Positions 42,656 through 50,986 of a stretch of DNA of 64,000 nt are shown piece by piece. The notes beneath the pieces were generated by a model. That model ran no database searches, was not told where the DNA came from, and saw only the letters and a program-made list of their open reading frames with translations. Within the stretch, counting starts at the first letter, position 1. The number at the start of each line of letters is the position of its first letter. Both the position numbers and the translations under genes were made by a program. Source of the DNA: Tistlia consotensis USBA 355 (GTDB taxonomy: Bacteria; Pseudomonadota; Alphaproteobacteria; Kiloniellales; DSM-21159); assembly GCF_900177295.1 (NCBI RefSeq), contig NZ_FWZX01000012.1, positions 92,559-156,558 on the forward strand, in the 5' to 3' direction.

Positions 42656-43797
42656 CCTTCCGGCCAGGGCGCGATGCCGCGGCCGACCAGGCCCTCGCCC
42701 TGCGCACCGACCATGCCGAGCATGATGCCGAGGCAGCGGCGCGTCCGGGTCAGGTCGAGGCCGAGCTTCAGGCCCTCGAAGGGCAAGGCCGGATGCGGAC
42801 CGACGAAGGCGGCGTGCGCCTCGACCCCGTAGTAGGCCGGATCGACGAAGCCCCTGAGGCCGGCGCCGAGCTCCGGCGCGAAGCGCAGGCAGGCCGCGCC
42901 GAGGCCGAGGGCGTCGAGCACCGCGCTGTCGCCGATCGCCGGCAAAGGGCTGCTCGCCTCGTGGCCGGGCAGGCGCGGCCCGACCGGCCGCGTCGCCGGC
43001 GCCGTCCGCCAGCGGCCGGGCTCGCCGGCCAGCTTCCAGCCGAGGTCGCGGCCGTTGCCGCCGCTGGCGACGACCAGGTCGCTGCCCGCGATTCCGGCGC
43101 CGGCGCCGATCATCAGCGCCGCCGCGGCCATCAGGACGTTCAGCACGAACTGGCTGGCCCTGGCGAGATAGGCCTCGCTGGCCGGCGCGAGCGGTCCCCC
43201 GAAGAAGCCCGGGACGGCTTCCTGCGCGGCGGTCAGCCGGCCGTGCAGCTCGTCGCCGCCGGCGAGGCCGCGCGCGATCACCGGCAGCAGCGGCAGGGGG
43301 CCCGCGAGCCGGGCCGCCAGGTCCGGGCCGACGGCGGCGGTCAGCTCGCGCAGGATCGCACGCCCGGCCGGCCGGCCGCCGCCGAGCCGGAGCGCGTCGG
43401 GCAGCGGCCCGTCGTTGAGCGGCGAGAAGGCGCGGCGCTCGGGGGCGCAGGCGTCGCGCACCTCCAGGCAGAAGACGCTCGGGCCGACCACGAAGGCGAG
43501 CGGCGTGACCAGGCCGATGTCCTGGGCCGGGGCGAGCCGGATCTCTCCGGCGGCGAGCGCGGCGGGCAGCTCCCCGCCCCCGGCGATCCAGCCCTCGTGC
43601 AGCGCCGCCGCGGCGACGCCGTTCGCGAGCGGCAGCGGCAGGTCCGCCGGATCGGCGAAGGGTGGCCCGGCGTGGAACAGCGTGCGTCCGGGCAGGCCGG
43701 GGACCAGCTCGGCGAGCGGCGCGATGCGCGACAGCTCGGGCTCGACCGCGATCAGCCGCGCGAACGACCGCTCGGTCGCCGGGGAGGAGCCACTCAC
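42652..43797 (-). CDS. DUF1116 protein, related to oxamate carbamoyltransferase subunit AllG
   Basis: This 381-residue protein has the DUF1116 blocks LFHAGPPFADPADLPLPLAN, GEIRLAPAQDIGLVTPLAF, LAGGDELHGRLTAAQ, GSDLVVASGGNGRDLGWKL and PAIGDSAVLDALGLGA. In allantoin-degrading bacteria the DUF1116 protein (YlbE/AllG) works with FdrA (AllF) and a third subunit (AllH) on oxamate and carbamoyl phosphate. Those partners are not seen here, so this solitary copy may act alone or with unlinked subunits. It starts with GTG after a GGGAGGGAG sequence and follows a MarR gene by 28 bases. Confidence 0.72.
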   Translation of the reverse strand: MSGSSPATERSFARLIAVEPELSRIAPLAELVPGLPGRTLFHAGPPFADPADLPLPLANGVAAAALHEGWIAGGGELPAALAAGEIRLAPAQDIGLVTPLAFVVGPSVFCLEVRDACAPERRAFSPLNDGPLPDALRLGGGRPAGRAILRELTAAVGPDLAARLAGPLPLLPVIARGLAGGDELHGRLTAAQEAVPGFFGGPLAPASEAYLARASQFVLNVLMAAAALMIGAGAGIAGSDLVVASGGNGRDLGWKLAGEPGRWRTAPATRPVGPRLPGHEASSPLPAIGDSAVLDALGLGAACLRFAPELGAGLRGFVDPAYYGVEAHAAFVGPHPALPFEGLKLGLDLTRTRRCLGIMLGMVGAQGEGLVGRGIAPWPEG

Positions 43798-43825
43798 GGC
43801 CGCTCCCTCCCCAATCGGGCGGCGC

Positions 43826-44338
43826 TTACCGCCGGGCCGGCTCCGAGCCGCCCTTGGCCTCGACGATGCGGTTCATCAGCTCGACGAAGAGCGCCTGCTC
43901 GGCCGGCGCCAGGTCCTCGACGGTGCGCAGATGCGCCCGGTGCGCCCGCTCGTCGATCCGGTCGAGCAGCTCGCGCCCGGCGTCGGTCAGCGTCGCCAGG
44001 CGCACACGCCGGTCCTTCAGCGCGACGCGCCGGCGCACCAAGCCGCGCTTGCGCAGCCGCTCCAGGATGTCGGCCATGTTGGTCTTGTCGATCGCGACCG
44101 CCGCCGAGAGCGTGGTCTGGTCGACCGGGCCGCTCTGCGCCAGGGCGGAGAGCACCGAGTACATGATCGGCGTGACCTTCTCCTCGCCGCACTCCTCGGC
44201 GAAGAGCGAGGTGTGGATCTGATGCAGGCGCCGGATCAGGAATCCGGGCCGCCCCTGCAGGGGGCCGCCGCGCCAGTGCTGATCCGACTCCTCCGGATCC
44301 GCCGCCGGCCGTGCCGCCGACGCCTTCGCCTCCGCCAT
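43826..44338 (-). CDS. MarR-family transcriptional regulator
   Basis: This 170-residue regulator starts MAEAKASAARPAADPEESDQ. The winged helix-turn-helix spans VDQTTLSAAVAIDKTNMADILERLRKRGLV (around residues 75-104, endpoints given). RVALKDRRVRLATLTDAGRE forms the wing. It lies between the molybdenum hydroxylase operon and the DUF1116 gene and is codirectional with both. An inverted repeat at 44362-44375 lies just upstream and may be its operator. Confidence 0.92.
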   Translation of the reverse strand: MAEAKASAARPAADPEESDQHWRGGPLQGRPGFLIRRLHQIHTSLFAEECGEEKVTPIMYSVLSALAQSGPVDQTTLSAAVAIDKTNMADILERLRKRGLVRRRVALKDRRVRLATLTDAGRELLDRIDERAHRAHLRTVEDLAPAEQALFVELMNRIVEAKGGSEPARR

Positions 44339-44361
44339 TGCTGGTTCCGCCGTTTCGGTTC

Positions 44362-44375
44362 TTGTCGGAGGACAA
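44362..44375. promoter_or_regulatory. Candidate MarR operator
   Basis: TTGTC-GGAG-GACAA has perfect five-base arms around a four-base spacer. It lies 24 bases upstream of the MarR start and 14 bases past the stop of the preceding gene, so autoregulation is plausible. Confidence 0.45.
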
Positions 44376-44388
44376 CATGGAAGCCTTC

Positions 44389-45558
44389 TCACTCACGCCG
44401 CAAGACCCGTTTGATGAGGGCGATCGCCGCGGCGCCGAGCAGCGGCAGTCCGCGCAAGGGTCGCGGCGCCGCCGGGGCGGCCTCCGCACCGGTTGCGCGG
44501 GCGGTCAGGGCCGCCCCGACCTCGGCGAGCAGGCGGTCGGCGATCGCCTCGACCAGGGCCGGCCGGCCGAACTGCGCGAGCGGTCCCTTGAGCCGGTAGA
44601 CCATGGCCAGGTCGATGCGCGAGCCGCCGTCGGGCAGCGGCTCCAGGGCGAAGTCGAGCGCGCCCTCCAGGCCGGAGCGGCTGAGCCCGTCCCGGCCCTG
44701 GCCGCGCACCCGGCCGCGCCGTGCCGCCGCGTCGAGCGAGACCCGCGCCGTGCCCTGGAAGGCGGCGCGCATCGGCCCGACCGCGACCTGGCAACGGCCG
44801 CGCAGGGTCTCGCCCTCCGGCGGGCCGTCCAGCGCTGCGCCCGGAATGCAGGAGACGACCGTCGGGATGTCGCTCAGCACCGCCCAGACCCGGTCGGGCG
44901 ACGCCGCGACCGGCAGGCTGCGGGTCAGGCGGACGCCGTCGGGGATCTCGCCCGCCGTCACGGCGGCGTCCCCCTCACCCGCCTCGCTCCGCTCGGCACC
45001 CTCTCCCCTGAGGGGAGAGGGACGGGGTGAGGGGGACACCGCCGGAGCGTTTCGGGACTTCCGCGCTACCGGCACCAGCTTCGCCGGCGGCGGGTCCTGG
45101 AGCACCTCCTGGATCGCCGCGACGATGCCGGCGTAGCCGGTGCAGCGGCAGAGGTTGCCGGCGAGCTCCCGGCGGATCCGCGGGGCGTCAGCGTCGGGCA
45201 GGCGGCGCACGATGTCGTAGGCGGTCGCCAGCATGCCGGGGGTGCAGTAGCCGCACTGCAGGCCGTGGTGCCGGCTGAAGGCCTGGCGCAGGCGGCCCAT
45301 CAGGGCGTCCTCCTCGAAGCCCTCGACGGTCGTCACCTCGGCGTCCTGGCAAGCGACCGCCAGGGTGATGCAGGAGCGCACCGGCCGGCCGTCGACGAAC
45401 AGCGTGCAGGCGCCGCAGACGCCGTGCTCGCAGCCGATGTGGGTGCCGGTCAGCAGGTGCTGCTCGCGCAGGAAGTCGGCGAGATGGCTGCGCGGCTCGG
45501 CCGGCAGGGTGATCGCCCGGCCGTTGAGCCGCAGGGTGACCTCAGTCGTCCCGCTCAC
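44389..45558 (-). CDS. Molybdenum hydroxylase [2Fe-2S] subunit fused to a CoxG-like SRPBCC domain
   Basis: This 389-residue protein joins two functions. Residues 1-160 are a CoxS-type iron-sulfur protein: CEHGVCGACTLFVDG plus a fourth Cys in VRSC form cluster one, and CGYCTPG with CRCTGY form cluster two. After a linker of about 40 residues comes an SRPBCC/CoxG domain (LTRSLPVAASPDRVWAVLSD), ending in a hydrophobic helix LLGAAAIALIKRVLRRE that may anchor it to the membrane. Part of the linker (SPSPRPSPLRGEGAERSEAG) is encoded by a palindromic repeat found elsewhere in the window. It starts with GTG overlapping the FAD-subunit stop. Confidence 0.92.
   Translation of the reverse strand: MSGTTEVTLRLNGRAITLPAEPRSHLADFLREQHLLTGTHIGCEHGVCGACTLFVDGRPVRSCITLAVACQDAEVTTVEGFEEDALMGRLRQAFSRHHGLQCGYCTPGMLATAYDIVRRLPDADAPRIRRELAGNLCRCTGYAGIVAAIQEVLQDPPPAKLVPVARKSRNAPAVSPSPRPSPLRGEGAERSEAGEGDAAVTAGEIPDGVRLTRSLPVAASPDRVWAVLSDIPTVVSCIPGAALDGPPEGETLRGRCQVAVGPMRAAFQGTARVSLDAAARRGRVRGQGRDGLSRSGLEGALDFALEPLPDGGSRIDLAMVYRLKGPLAQFGRPALVEAIADRLLAEVGAALTARATGAEAAPAAPRPLRGLPLLGAAAIALIKRVLRRE
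44970..45035. repeat. Palindromic dispersed repeat translated within a gene
   Basis: Outer arms CCCCCTCACCC (44970-44980) and GGGTGAGGGGG (45025-45035) enclose a perfect inner stem CTCTCCCC/GGGGAGAG. Outer and inner modules are related to the larger copy at 59772-59908. Here the repeat is read in frame as the linker of the fused iron-sulfur/SRPBCC protein. Confidence 0.85.
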
Positions 45559-46370
45559 CGCCCCTCCTCCCCGCCGCGCGCCTGGGCCAGCGCGCGGGTC
45601 AGCGCCGTCACGTGCAGGACCAGCGCCTCCGCCGGGCGCTCCGGCAGGGCCGCACGCAGTGCCGCAGCCGGACTCACCTGTCCCTCGATCAGGCCCTCGG
45701 GGTCGCCGAGCAGCAGCGGCGGCCGGCCGAGCGCGCCGACGGCGCAGCGCAGCCGCCCTTTCTGCCGGTCGAGCAGCACGGCGGCGCTGGCCTTGGCGAA
45801 CTCGCCGACCTGGCGGGCGAACTTCCAGTAGCCCCAGGAAGCGCCGGCGCCGGGCCGCGGCACCTCGACCGCGACCAGCAGCTCCTCCGCGCCGAGCGCG
45901 GTGACGAAGGGGCCGACCGCGAAGTCCTCGATCGCGACCCGGCGCCGACCCTGCGGCCCCTCGACGATCGCCGTCGCGCCCAGGCCGGTCATGACGATCA
46001 GCCAGTCGGCCGCCGGATCGGCGTGAGCCAGGCTGCCGCCCAGGGTGCCGCGGTTGCGCACCGCGCGGTAGGCGATGTTCCCGGCGGCTTCGCGCAGCCA
46101 GCCGCCGGTCGGGTCCGGCACCTCGCCGTCCTCGATCTCGGCATGGGTGATCGCCGCACCCAGGGTCACGGCCCCGGCGGTCTCGGCGACGGCGCGCAGC
46201 TCCGGCAGGGCCGAGACGTCGACGAGGCGGCCCGGCCGCGCCAGGCGCAGGTTGAGCATCGGGCCGAGCGACTGGCTGCCGGAGACCGGCTTGGCCGCCC
46301 CGCCCGCCAGGAGCCGCCGCGCGTCGGACAGGTCCCCCGCGGCGCTGTAGTCGAAGGGCGCCGGCTTCAT
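45555..46370 (-). CDS. Molybdenum hydroxylase FAD-binding subunit (CoxM type)
   Basis: This 271-residue flavoprotein starts MKPAPFDYSAAGDLSDARRL. FAD-binding motifs include AKPVSGSQSLGPMLNLRLA (about residues 30-48) and NRGTLGGSLAHADPAADW (near residue 108). It is the size of CoxM/XdhB-type subunits. It passes electrons between the iron-sulfur clusters and an acceptor. ATGA and GTGA overlaps with the neighbouring subunits show the three are translated as one complex. Confidence 0.94.
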   Translation of the reverse strand: MKPAPFDYSAAGDLSDARRLLAGGAAKPVSGSQSLGPMLNLRLARPGRLVDVSALPELRAVAETAGAVTLGAAITHAEIEDGEVPDPTGGWLREAAGNIAYRAVRNRGTLGGSLAHADPAADWLIVMTGLGATAIVEGPQGRRRVAIEDFAVGPFVTALGAEELLVAVEVPRPGAGASWGYWKFARQVGEFAKASAAVLLDRQKGRLRCAVGALGRPPLLLGDPEGLIEGQVSPAAALRAALPERPAEALVLHVTALTRALAQARGGEEGR

Positions 46371-48733
46371 GCGCGCCGCGGCTCCGCCGCCGCCAGGGCG
46401 CGCAGCACCCGCTCGGGGGTCAGCGGTATCTCGGCGACCTCGGCGCCGAGCGTCGCCAGGGCGTCGTTGACGGCGTTGGCGATGGCCGCCGGCGGCCCGA
46501 TCGCGCCGCTCTCGCCGATGCCCTTCTGACCGAAGCGGCTGAGCGGCGAGGGCGTCTCCATGTGGAGGATACGGATCGCCGGGATGTCGGAGGCGACCGG
46601 CAGGTGGTAGTCGGCCAGGGTCGAGGCGAGCGGCTGGCCGGCGGCGTCGAAGGGCATCTCCTCGAACAGCGCCGTGCCGATGCCCTGCACGGTGCCGCCC
46701 AGAACCTGGCCGTCGACGACCATCGGATTGATCATCGTGCCGGCATCCTCGACGATCGCGTAGTCGAGCAGCCGGACCTGGCCGAGGTCGAGGTCGACCT
46801 CCACCGTCACGGCGTGGCAGGCGTAGGAGAAGGTGCCGGTGTCCCTGGCGGTCTTGTAGCCCTCGGTCGCCTCCAGGCCGCGCGGGTCGGCATCGGGCGG
46901 CAGCAGCTGGGGCTTGAGGTACCAGGTGCGCGCGATCTCCTCGATCGAGACCTCGGCGCCGCCGGCCCGGGCGACACCGTCGGCCAGCACGACCTCGTCG
47001 GGCCTGGCCTGCAGCAGGTGGCCGGCGATGGCGCGCACGCGGCCGGCCAGGGCGGCGCTCGCCGCGGCGACCGCGCCGCCGGCCATGACCGCGCAGCGGG
47101 AGCCCCAGGTGCCGGTCGAATAGGGCGTCAGGGCAGTGTCGCCGTGGACCAGCTTGACCTTCGCCGGGTCGACGCCGAGCTCCTCGTAGGCGACCTGCGC
47201 CAGGGTCGTCTCCATGCCCTGGCCGTGGCTCTGCACCCCGACCCGGAGCTCCAGGCCGCCGTCGGGCGTCAGGCGCGCCGTCGCCTGCTCGAAGCCCGGC
47301 ACCATGGGGATGCCCCAGCCGTGGTAGACCGAGGTGCCGTGGGCGCCCTGCTCGCAGAAGATCGAGAAGCCGACGCCGAGCCGCCTGCGCGCCGCCGGGT
47401 CCTGCGCCCGCTGGCGGGCGCGCAGGCCCGGCAGGTCGATCGCCTCGACCGCCCGGCGCAGCGCCTCGGGGTAGTCGCCGCTGTCGAAGTACTTGTTGGT
47501 GATGTTGGTGAAGGGCATCTCCTCGGGCGTCGCGAGGTTGAGCCGGCGGATCTCCTCCGGCCCGATCTTCAGCTCGCGCGCCAGGGCGTCCATGGTCAGC
47601 TCCATGGCGAAGCAGACGCCGGTGCGCGCGACCCCGCGGAACGGCAGGATCGGCGGCTTGTTGGTGCAGACCGACCAGGTCCGGCAGCGGTAGCCGCGCA
47701 TCCGGTAGGGCCCCGGCAGGATCGAGGCGACCTGGGCGGCCTCCAGGCAGGCCGAGAAGGGATAGATCGAGTAGGCGCCGGAATCGACGATGGCCCGGCA
47801 GTCGACCGCCAGCAGCTCGCCGTCGGCCGCGGCGTAGCCGACGACCTCGTAGTGGTGCTCGCGGCAGTTGGCGCCGCCGGTCAGCGCCTCGCGCCGGTCC
47901 TCGAGCCAGCGCACCGGCCGGTCCAGCTTCATGGCCAGCCAGGCGGCGCAGACCTCCTCGCCGAGCAGCACGCCCTTGTAGCCGAAGCCGCCGCCGACGT
48001 CGGGCGCCACGACCCGCACCTGGCCGTGGTCGAGACCGAGGCAGCCGGCGAGGCCGGTGCGCACGATGTGCGGCATCTGGGTCGCGCTGTGGAGCGTCAG
48101 CTGCTCGAGCTGGCGGTCCCAGACCGCGACGCAGCCGCGGCCCTCGATCGGCGCCATGCACTGCCGCGCCGTGCGGAAGGTCCGCCGGACCACCGCCGCG
48201 GCCCCCGCGACCGCCGCCTCGAAGCCGACCTCGACCGCGCTCTCCAGGAAGGCGTTCTCGTCCCAGTGCTCGTGCAGCAGCGGCGCCCCGGGATCGCGGG
48301 CACGCAGCATGTCGTGGACCGCCGGCAGCTCCTCGAGATCGAGCTCGACGCGCTCGGCCAGGTCCTCGGCGAGCGCCCGGGTCTCGGCGAGGCAGGCGGC
48401 GAGCGGCTCGCCGACGTGGCGCACCTTGTCGCCGGCCAGGATCGGCTGGACCGAGCTGCGGAAGCCGGGCAGGCCGGAGTCGGCGCGGATGCCGGAGACG
48501 CCGGTCAGGTCGGCAGCCGCGAAGACCCGCTCGCCGCCCTCGGCCGGCTTGGCGACGCGGCGCACCCGGGCGTGGGCGACGGGGCTGCGCACGAAGGCCA
48601 GCTCCAGCATGCCGGGCAGCCGGATGTCGCCGACGAAGCGGCCGCGGCCGCGCAGGTAGCGCTCGTCCTCGCGGCGCTGCAGGCGCGCCCCGACGCCCTT
48701 GCCGCCCGACCGGTCCCCGACCTCAGATCCCAT
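46367..48733 (-). CDS. Molybdenum hydroxylase large subunit (xanthine dehydrogenase / CO-dehydrogenase-like)
   Basis: This 788-residue molybdopterin-binding subunit opens MGSEVGDRSGGKGVGARLQR, then EDERYLRGRGRFVGDI. Cofactor-contact motifs are APDVGGGFGYKG (near residue 245), LPFRGVARTGVCFAME (near residue 380) and GIGESGAIGPP toward the end, where Glu of GESG is the likely catalytic base. The AYRCSFR loop of true CO dehydrogenase is absent; PFRGVAR resembles form II proteins. It probably hydroxylates an N-heterocycle or aldehyde. It is the first gene of the three-subunit operon. Confidence 0.93.
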   Translation of the reverse strand: MGSEVGDRSGGKGVGARLQRREDERYLRGRGRFVGDIRLPGMLELAFVRSPVAHARVRRVAKPAEGGERVFAAADLTGVSGIRADSGLPGFRSSVQPILAGDKVRHVGEPLAACLAETRALAEDLAERVELDLEELPAVHDMLRARDPGAPLLHEHWDENAFLESAVEVGFEAAVAGAAAVVRRTFRTARQCMAPIEGRGCVAVWDRQLEQLTLHSATQMPHIVRTGLAGCLGLDHGQVRVVAPDVGGGFGYKGVLLGEEVCAAWLAMKLDRPVRWLEDRREALTGGANCREHHYEVVGYAAADGELLAVDCRAIVDSGAYSIYPFSACLEAAQVASILPGPYRMRGYRCRTWSVCTNKPPILPFRGVARTGVCFAMELTMDALARELKIGPEEIRRLNLATPEEMPFTNITNKYFDSGDYPEALRRAVEAIDLPGLRARQRAQDPAARRRLGVGFSIFCEQGAHGTSVYHGWGIPMVPGFEQATARLTPDGGLELRVGVQSHGQGMETTLAQVAYEELGVDPAKVKLVHGDTALTPYSTGTWGSRCAVMAGGAVAAASAALAGRVRAIAGHLLQARPDEVVLADGVARAGGAEVSIEEIARTWYLKPQLLPPDADPRGLEATEGYKTARDTGTFSYACHAVTVEVDLDLGQVRLLDYAIVEDAGTMINPMVVDGQVLGGTVQGIGTALFEEMPFDAAGQPLASTLADYHLPVASDIPAIRILHMETPSPLSRFGQKGIGESGAIGPPAAIANAVNDALATLGAEVAEIPLTPERVLRALAAAEPRRA

Positions 48734-48820
48734 CCCTCTCCCCCTGCCGTCCAGCACCGGAAAAGGCTGTGCTCTTAGAGCTTGACAGCAATCGTGCTGC
48801 ACCACAGCATCGGCGATAAC

Positions 48821-48830
48821 TGTAATTACA
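48821..48830. promoter_or_regulatory. Palindrome in the divergent Mo-hydroxylase / amidohydrolase promoter region
   Basis: TGTAATTACA is a perfect ten-base palindrome in an AT-rich patch, 88 bases before the Mo-hydroxylase start (48733) and 94 bases before the amidohydrolase start. A TTGACA at 48782-48787 is a possible plus-strand -35, but its -10 is poor. The nearby MarR protein is a candidate ligand. Confidence 0.4.
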
Positions 48831-48923
48831 ATAATCCGCGTTACAACTGTTTTCCGGAAGCGGTCACCGCGAGGCCGTGGGCGGCGCCACGGAACGGTTG
48901 CGCAGGAGCGAGGGACCCTATCG

Positions 48924-50198
48924 ATGGACATCCGCCCGCAGTTCGATCTGGTGATCGAGAACGGCACCCTGCTGGACCCGGCGAGCGGCCGGCACGGACG
49001 CTTCGACCTGGCGGTCGCCGGCGAGCGCATCGTCGCGGTCGAGCCCAATCTCTCGACCCGGCCGGCCGCCGAGCGGATCGACGCCTCGGGGCAGCTCGTG
49101 ATCCCGGGGATGATCGACACCCACGCCCACGTCTACCGCCACGTCACCGGGCGCTTCGGCCTCGATCCCGACCTGGTCGGCGTGCGCTCCGGCGTGACGA
49201 CCCTGGTCGACCAGGGCGGGCCGAGTTGCATGACGATCGGCGGCTTCCGGCACTACGTCTCCGAGCCGGCCAGGACCCGGACGCTCTGCTACATCTCCTG
49301 CTACCTGGTCGGCGGCCTGGAGGGGCACCTCTATCCCGACCTCTACGGCCCGATCGGCGTCAACGCCGAGCACACGATCCGCGTCGCCGGGGAGAACCTG
49401 GACCTGGTCAAGGGCATCAAGGCGCATGCCGAGATCGGCGGCCAGTCGCGCTGGGGCCTCGAGGTCATCAAGATCGGCAAGCGGATCTCGCGCGAGACCG
49501 GGCTGCCGCTCTACATCCATCTCGGCCAGCTCTGGCCGACCGCGGACTCGGCGCCGATCCCGGACGCCGACGAGCTGATCCGCGAGCTGGTGCCGATCAT
49601 GGAGCCGGGCGACATCCTGGCCCATCCCTTCACCCGCCATCCAGGCGGCTTCGTCTCCGAGAGCGGCGAGATCCATCCGATCCTGCTGGAGGCGGTCAGG
49701 GAGCGCGGCCTCAAGGTCGACGTCGGGCACGGCTCGCACTTCAGCTTCGACGTCGCCCGCAAGGTGCTGGAGGCCGGCATCGAGCCCTTCACCCTGGGCG
49801 CCGACATGCACGGCTACAACGTCCAGATCCCGGACGCCGACGGGACCGGGAGCGACGACGTGCGCAAGGCCAACCCCTTCTTCGGCGTCGCGCCCTTCAA
49901 CCTGACCATCGCCATGACCGAGCTGCTGCACCTCGGCCTGCCGCTCGAGCGGGTCGTCGCCATGGTCACCTCGAACGCGGCGCGGCTGCTGCGCCTGGAG
50001 GACGAGCTGGGCAGCCTGGCGCCCGGCCGGATCGCCGACGTCAGCGTGCTCAAGGTCGAGAGCGGCCGCTTCAAGCTGTCCGACAACAGCGGCGTCGAGG
50101 TCGTCTCCGACAAGCTGGTGCGCCCGGTCTTCTGCCTGCGCGCCGGCGAGCGCTTCGACGCCGACTCGCCCTTCATCCCGGCGGCCATCGCCGCCTGA
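48924..50198 (+). CDS. Amidohydrolase (dihydroorotase/deacetylase-like metallohydrolase)
   Basis: This 424-residue amidohydrolase-superfamily enzyme has the metal-binding HxH in IPGMIDTHAHVYRH (near residue 69), bridging Lys in LVKGIKAHAEIGG, His in LYIHLGQL and LAHPFTRHPG, and the catalytic Asp in LGADMHGYNVQ. The overall pattern matches the Atu3266/EF0837-like amidohydrolase/deacetylase group more than true dihydroorotase. The N-terminal beta domain LVIENGTLLDPASG is standard. It is the first of three plus-strand genes (with aldolase and GhrA-like reductase) facing the Mo-hydroxylase. It would hydrolyse a cyclic amide, ureide or N-acyl group. Confidence 0.88.
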   Translation: MDIRPQFDLVIENGTLLDPASGRHGRFDLAVAGERIVAVEPNLSTRPAAERIDASGQLVIPGMIDTHAHVYRHVTGRFGLDPDLVGVRSGVTTLVDQGGPSCMTIGGFRHYVSEPARTRTLCYISCYLVGGLEGHLYPDLYGPIGVNAEHTIRVAGENLDLVKGIKAHAEIGGQSRWGLEVIKIGKRISRETGLPLYIHLGQLWPTADSAPIPDADELIRELVPIMEPGDILAHPFTRHPGGFVSESGEIHPILLEAVRERGLKVDVGHGSHFSFDVARKVLEAGIEPFTLGADMHGYNVQIPDADGTGSDDVRKANPFFGVAPFNLTIAMTELLHLGLPLERVVAMVTSNAARLLRLEDELGSLAPGRIADVSVLKVESGRFKLSDNSGVEVVSDKLVRPVFCLRAGERFDADSPFIPAAIAA

Positions 50199-50227
50199 CC
50201 CGGGCCAGCGAGCGGGGGAAGACCGAC

Positions 50228-50986
50228 ATGAGCCTGCAGAGAGCGCCGGAAGCGATGTCGGCCGCCGAATGGGCGACGCGCGTCAAGCTGGCGGCGGCCT
50301 ATCGCATCGCCGCGCTGGAAGGCGCCGACGACGGGGTCTTCAACCACTTCTCCTGCGCAGTGCCGGACGAGCCGGGCCATTTCCTGCTCAAGCCCTTCGG
50401 CCCGCTGTTCTCGGAGGCGACCGCCTCGGGCCTGCTCAAGGTCGACCTGTCCGGCGCGATCGTCAGCGGCAGCGGCAAGTGGGAGCCCACGGCCTTCCTG
50501 ATCCACTCGCGCATCCACCAGCACGTGCCGCGCGCCCGCTGCATCCTGCACAGCCACATGCCCTACGCGACGGCGCTCGCCTCGCTCGCCGACATGCGCA
50601 TCCAGCCGGTCAACCAGAGCTCGATGCGCTTCGTGAAGCGCACCGCCTACCTGGAGAGCTATCGCGGCCTCGTGCTGGACGAGGCCGAGGCCCTGAGCAT
50701 CGTCGAGGCCCTCGCCGAGCACGACGTGCTGCTGATGGCCAACCACGGCGTGACGGTGATCGACGACACGGTCGAGGGCTGCGTCTACGACCTGCACTAT
50801 CTGGAGTGGGCCTGCCGGGACCAGCTGCTGGTCTCCAGCTTCGGCCAGCCGGTCCGGGCGATCCCGGAGGCCGTCGTGGAGGCCGCCGCCGCGCAGATGG
50901 TCGAGGAGAAGGCCTACGCCAAAGCCGCGCACTTCGCCGCGATGCTGCGCCGTCTCGACCGCGAGAACCCGGGCTACGATTCGTGA
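50228..50986 (+). CDS. Class II aldolase/adducin-domain protein
   Basis: This 252-residue protein starts MSLQRAPEAMSAAEWATRVK. The class II aldolase fold is shown by YRIAALEGADDGVFNHFSC, the metal-binding CILHSHMPYATALA (two His) and LLMANHGVTVIDDT (third His). It could cleave a hydroxylated acid to two smaller carbonyls, or decarboxylate. It lies 29 bases after the amidohydrolase and overlaps the GhrA-like gene (GTGA), so the pair probably acts in sequence. Confidence 0.9.
   Translation: MSLQRAPEAMSAAEWATRVKLAAAYRIAALEGADDGVFNHFSCAVPDEPGHFLLKPFGPLFSEATASGLLKVDLSGAIVSGSGKWEPTAFLIHSRIHQHVPRARCILHSHMPYATALASLADMRIQPVNQSSMRFVKRTAYLESYRGLVLDEAEALSIVEALAEHDVLLMANHGVTVIDDTVEGCVYDLHYLEWACRDQLLVSSFGQPVRAIPEAVVEAAAAQMVEEKAYAKAAHFAAMLRRLDRENPGYDS

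Noticed and set aside
46367..48733. Annotation as aerobic CO dehydrogenase large subunit
   Set aside because: The diagnostic AYRCSFR motif is absent, so a generic molybdenum hydroxylase call is safer.
48734..48923. Two clear divergent promoters between the Mo-hydroxylase and amidohydrolase genes
   Set aside because: A TTGACA is present at 48782 but its -10 is poor, and no good minus-strand pair was found; only the palindrome is reported.
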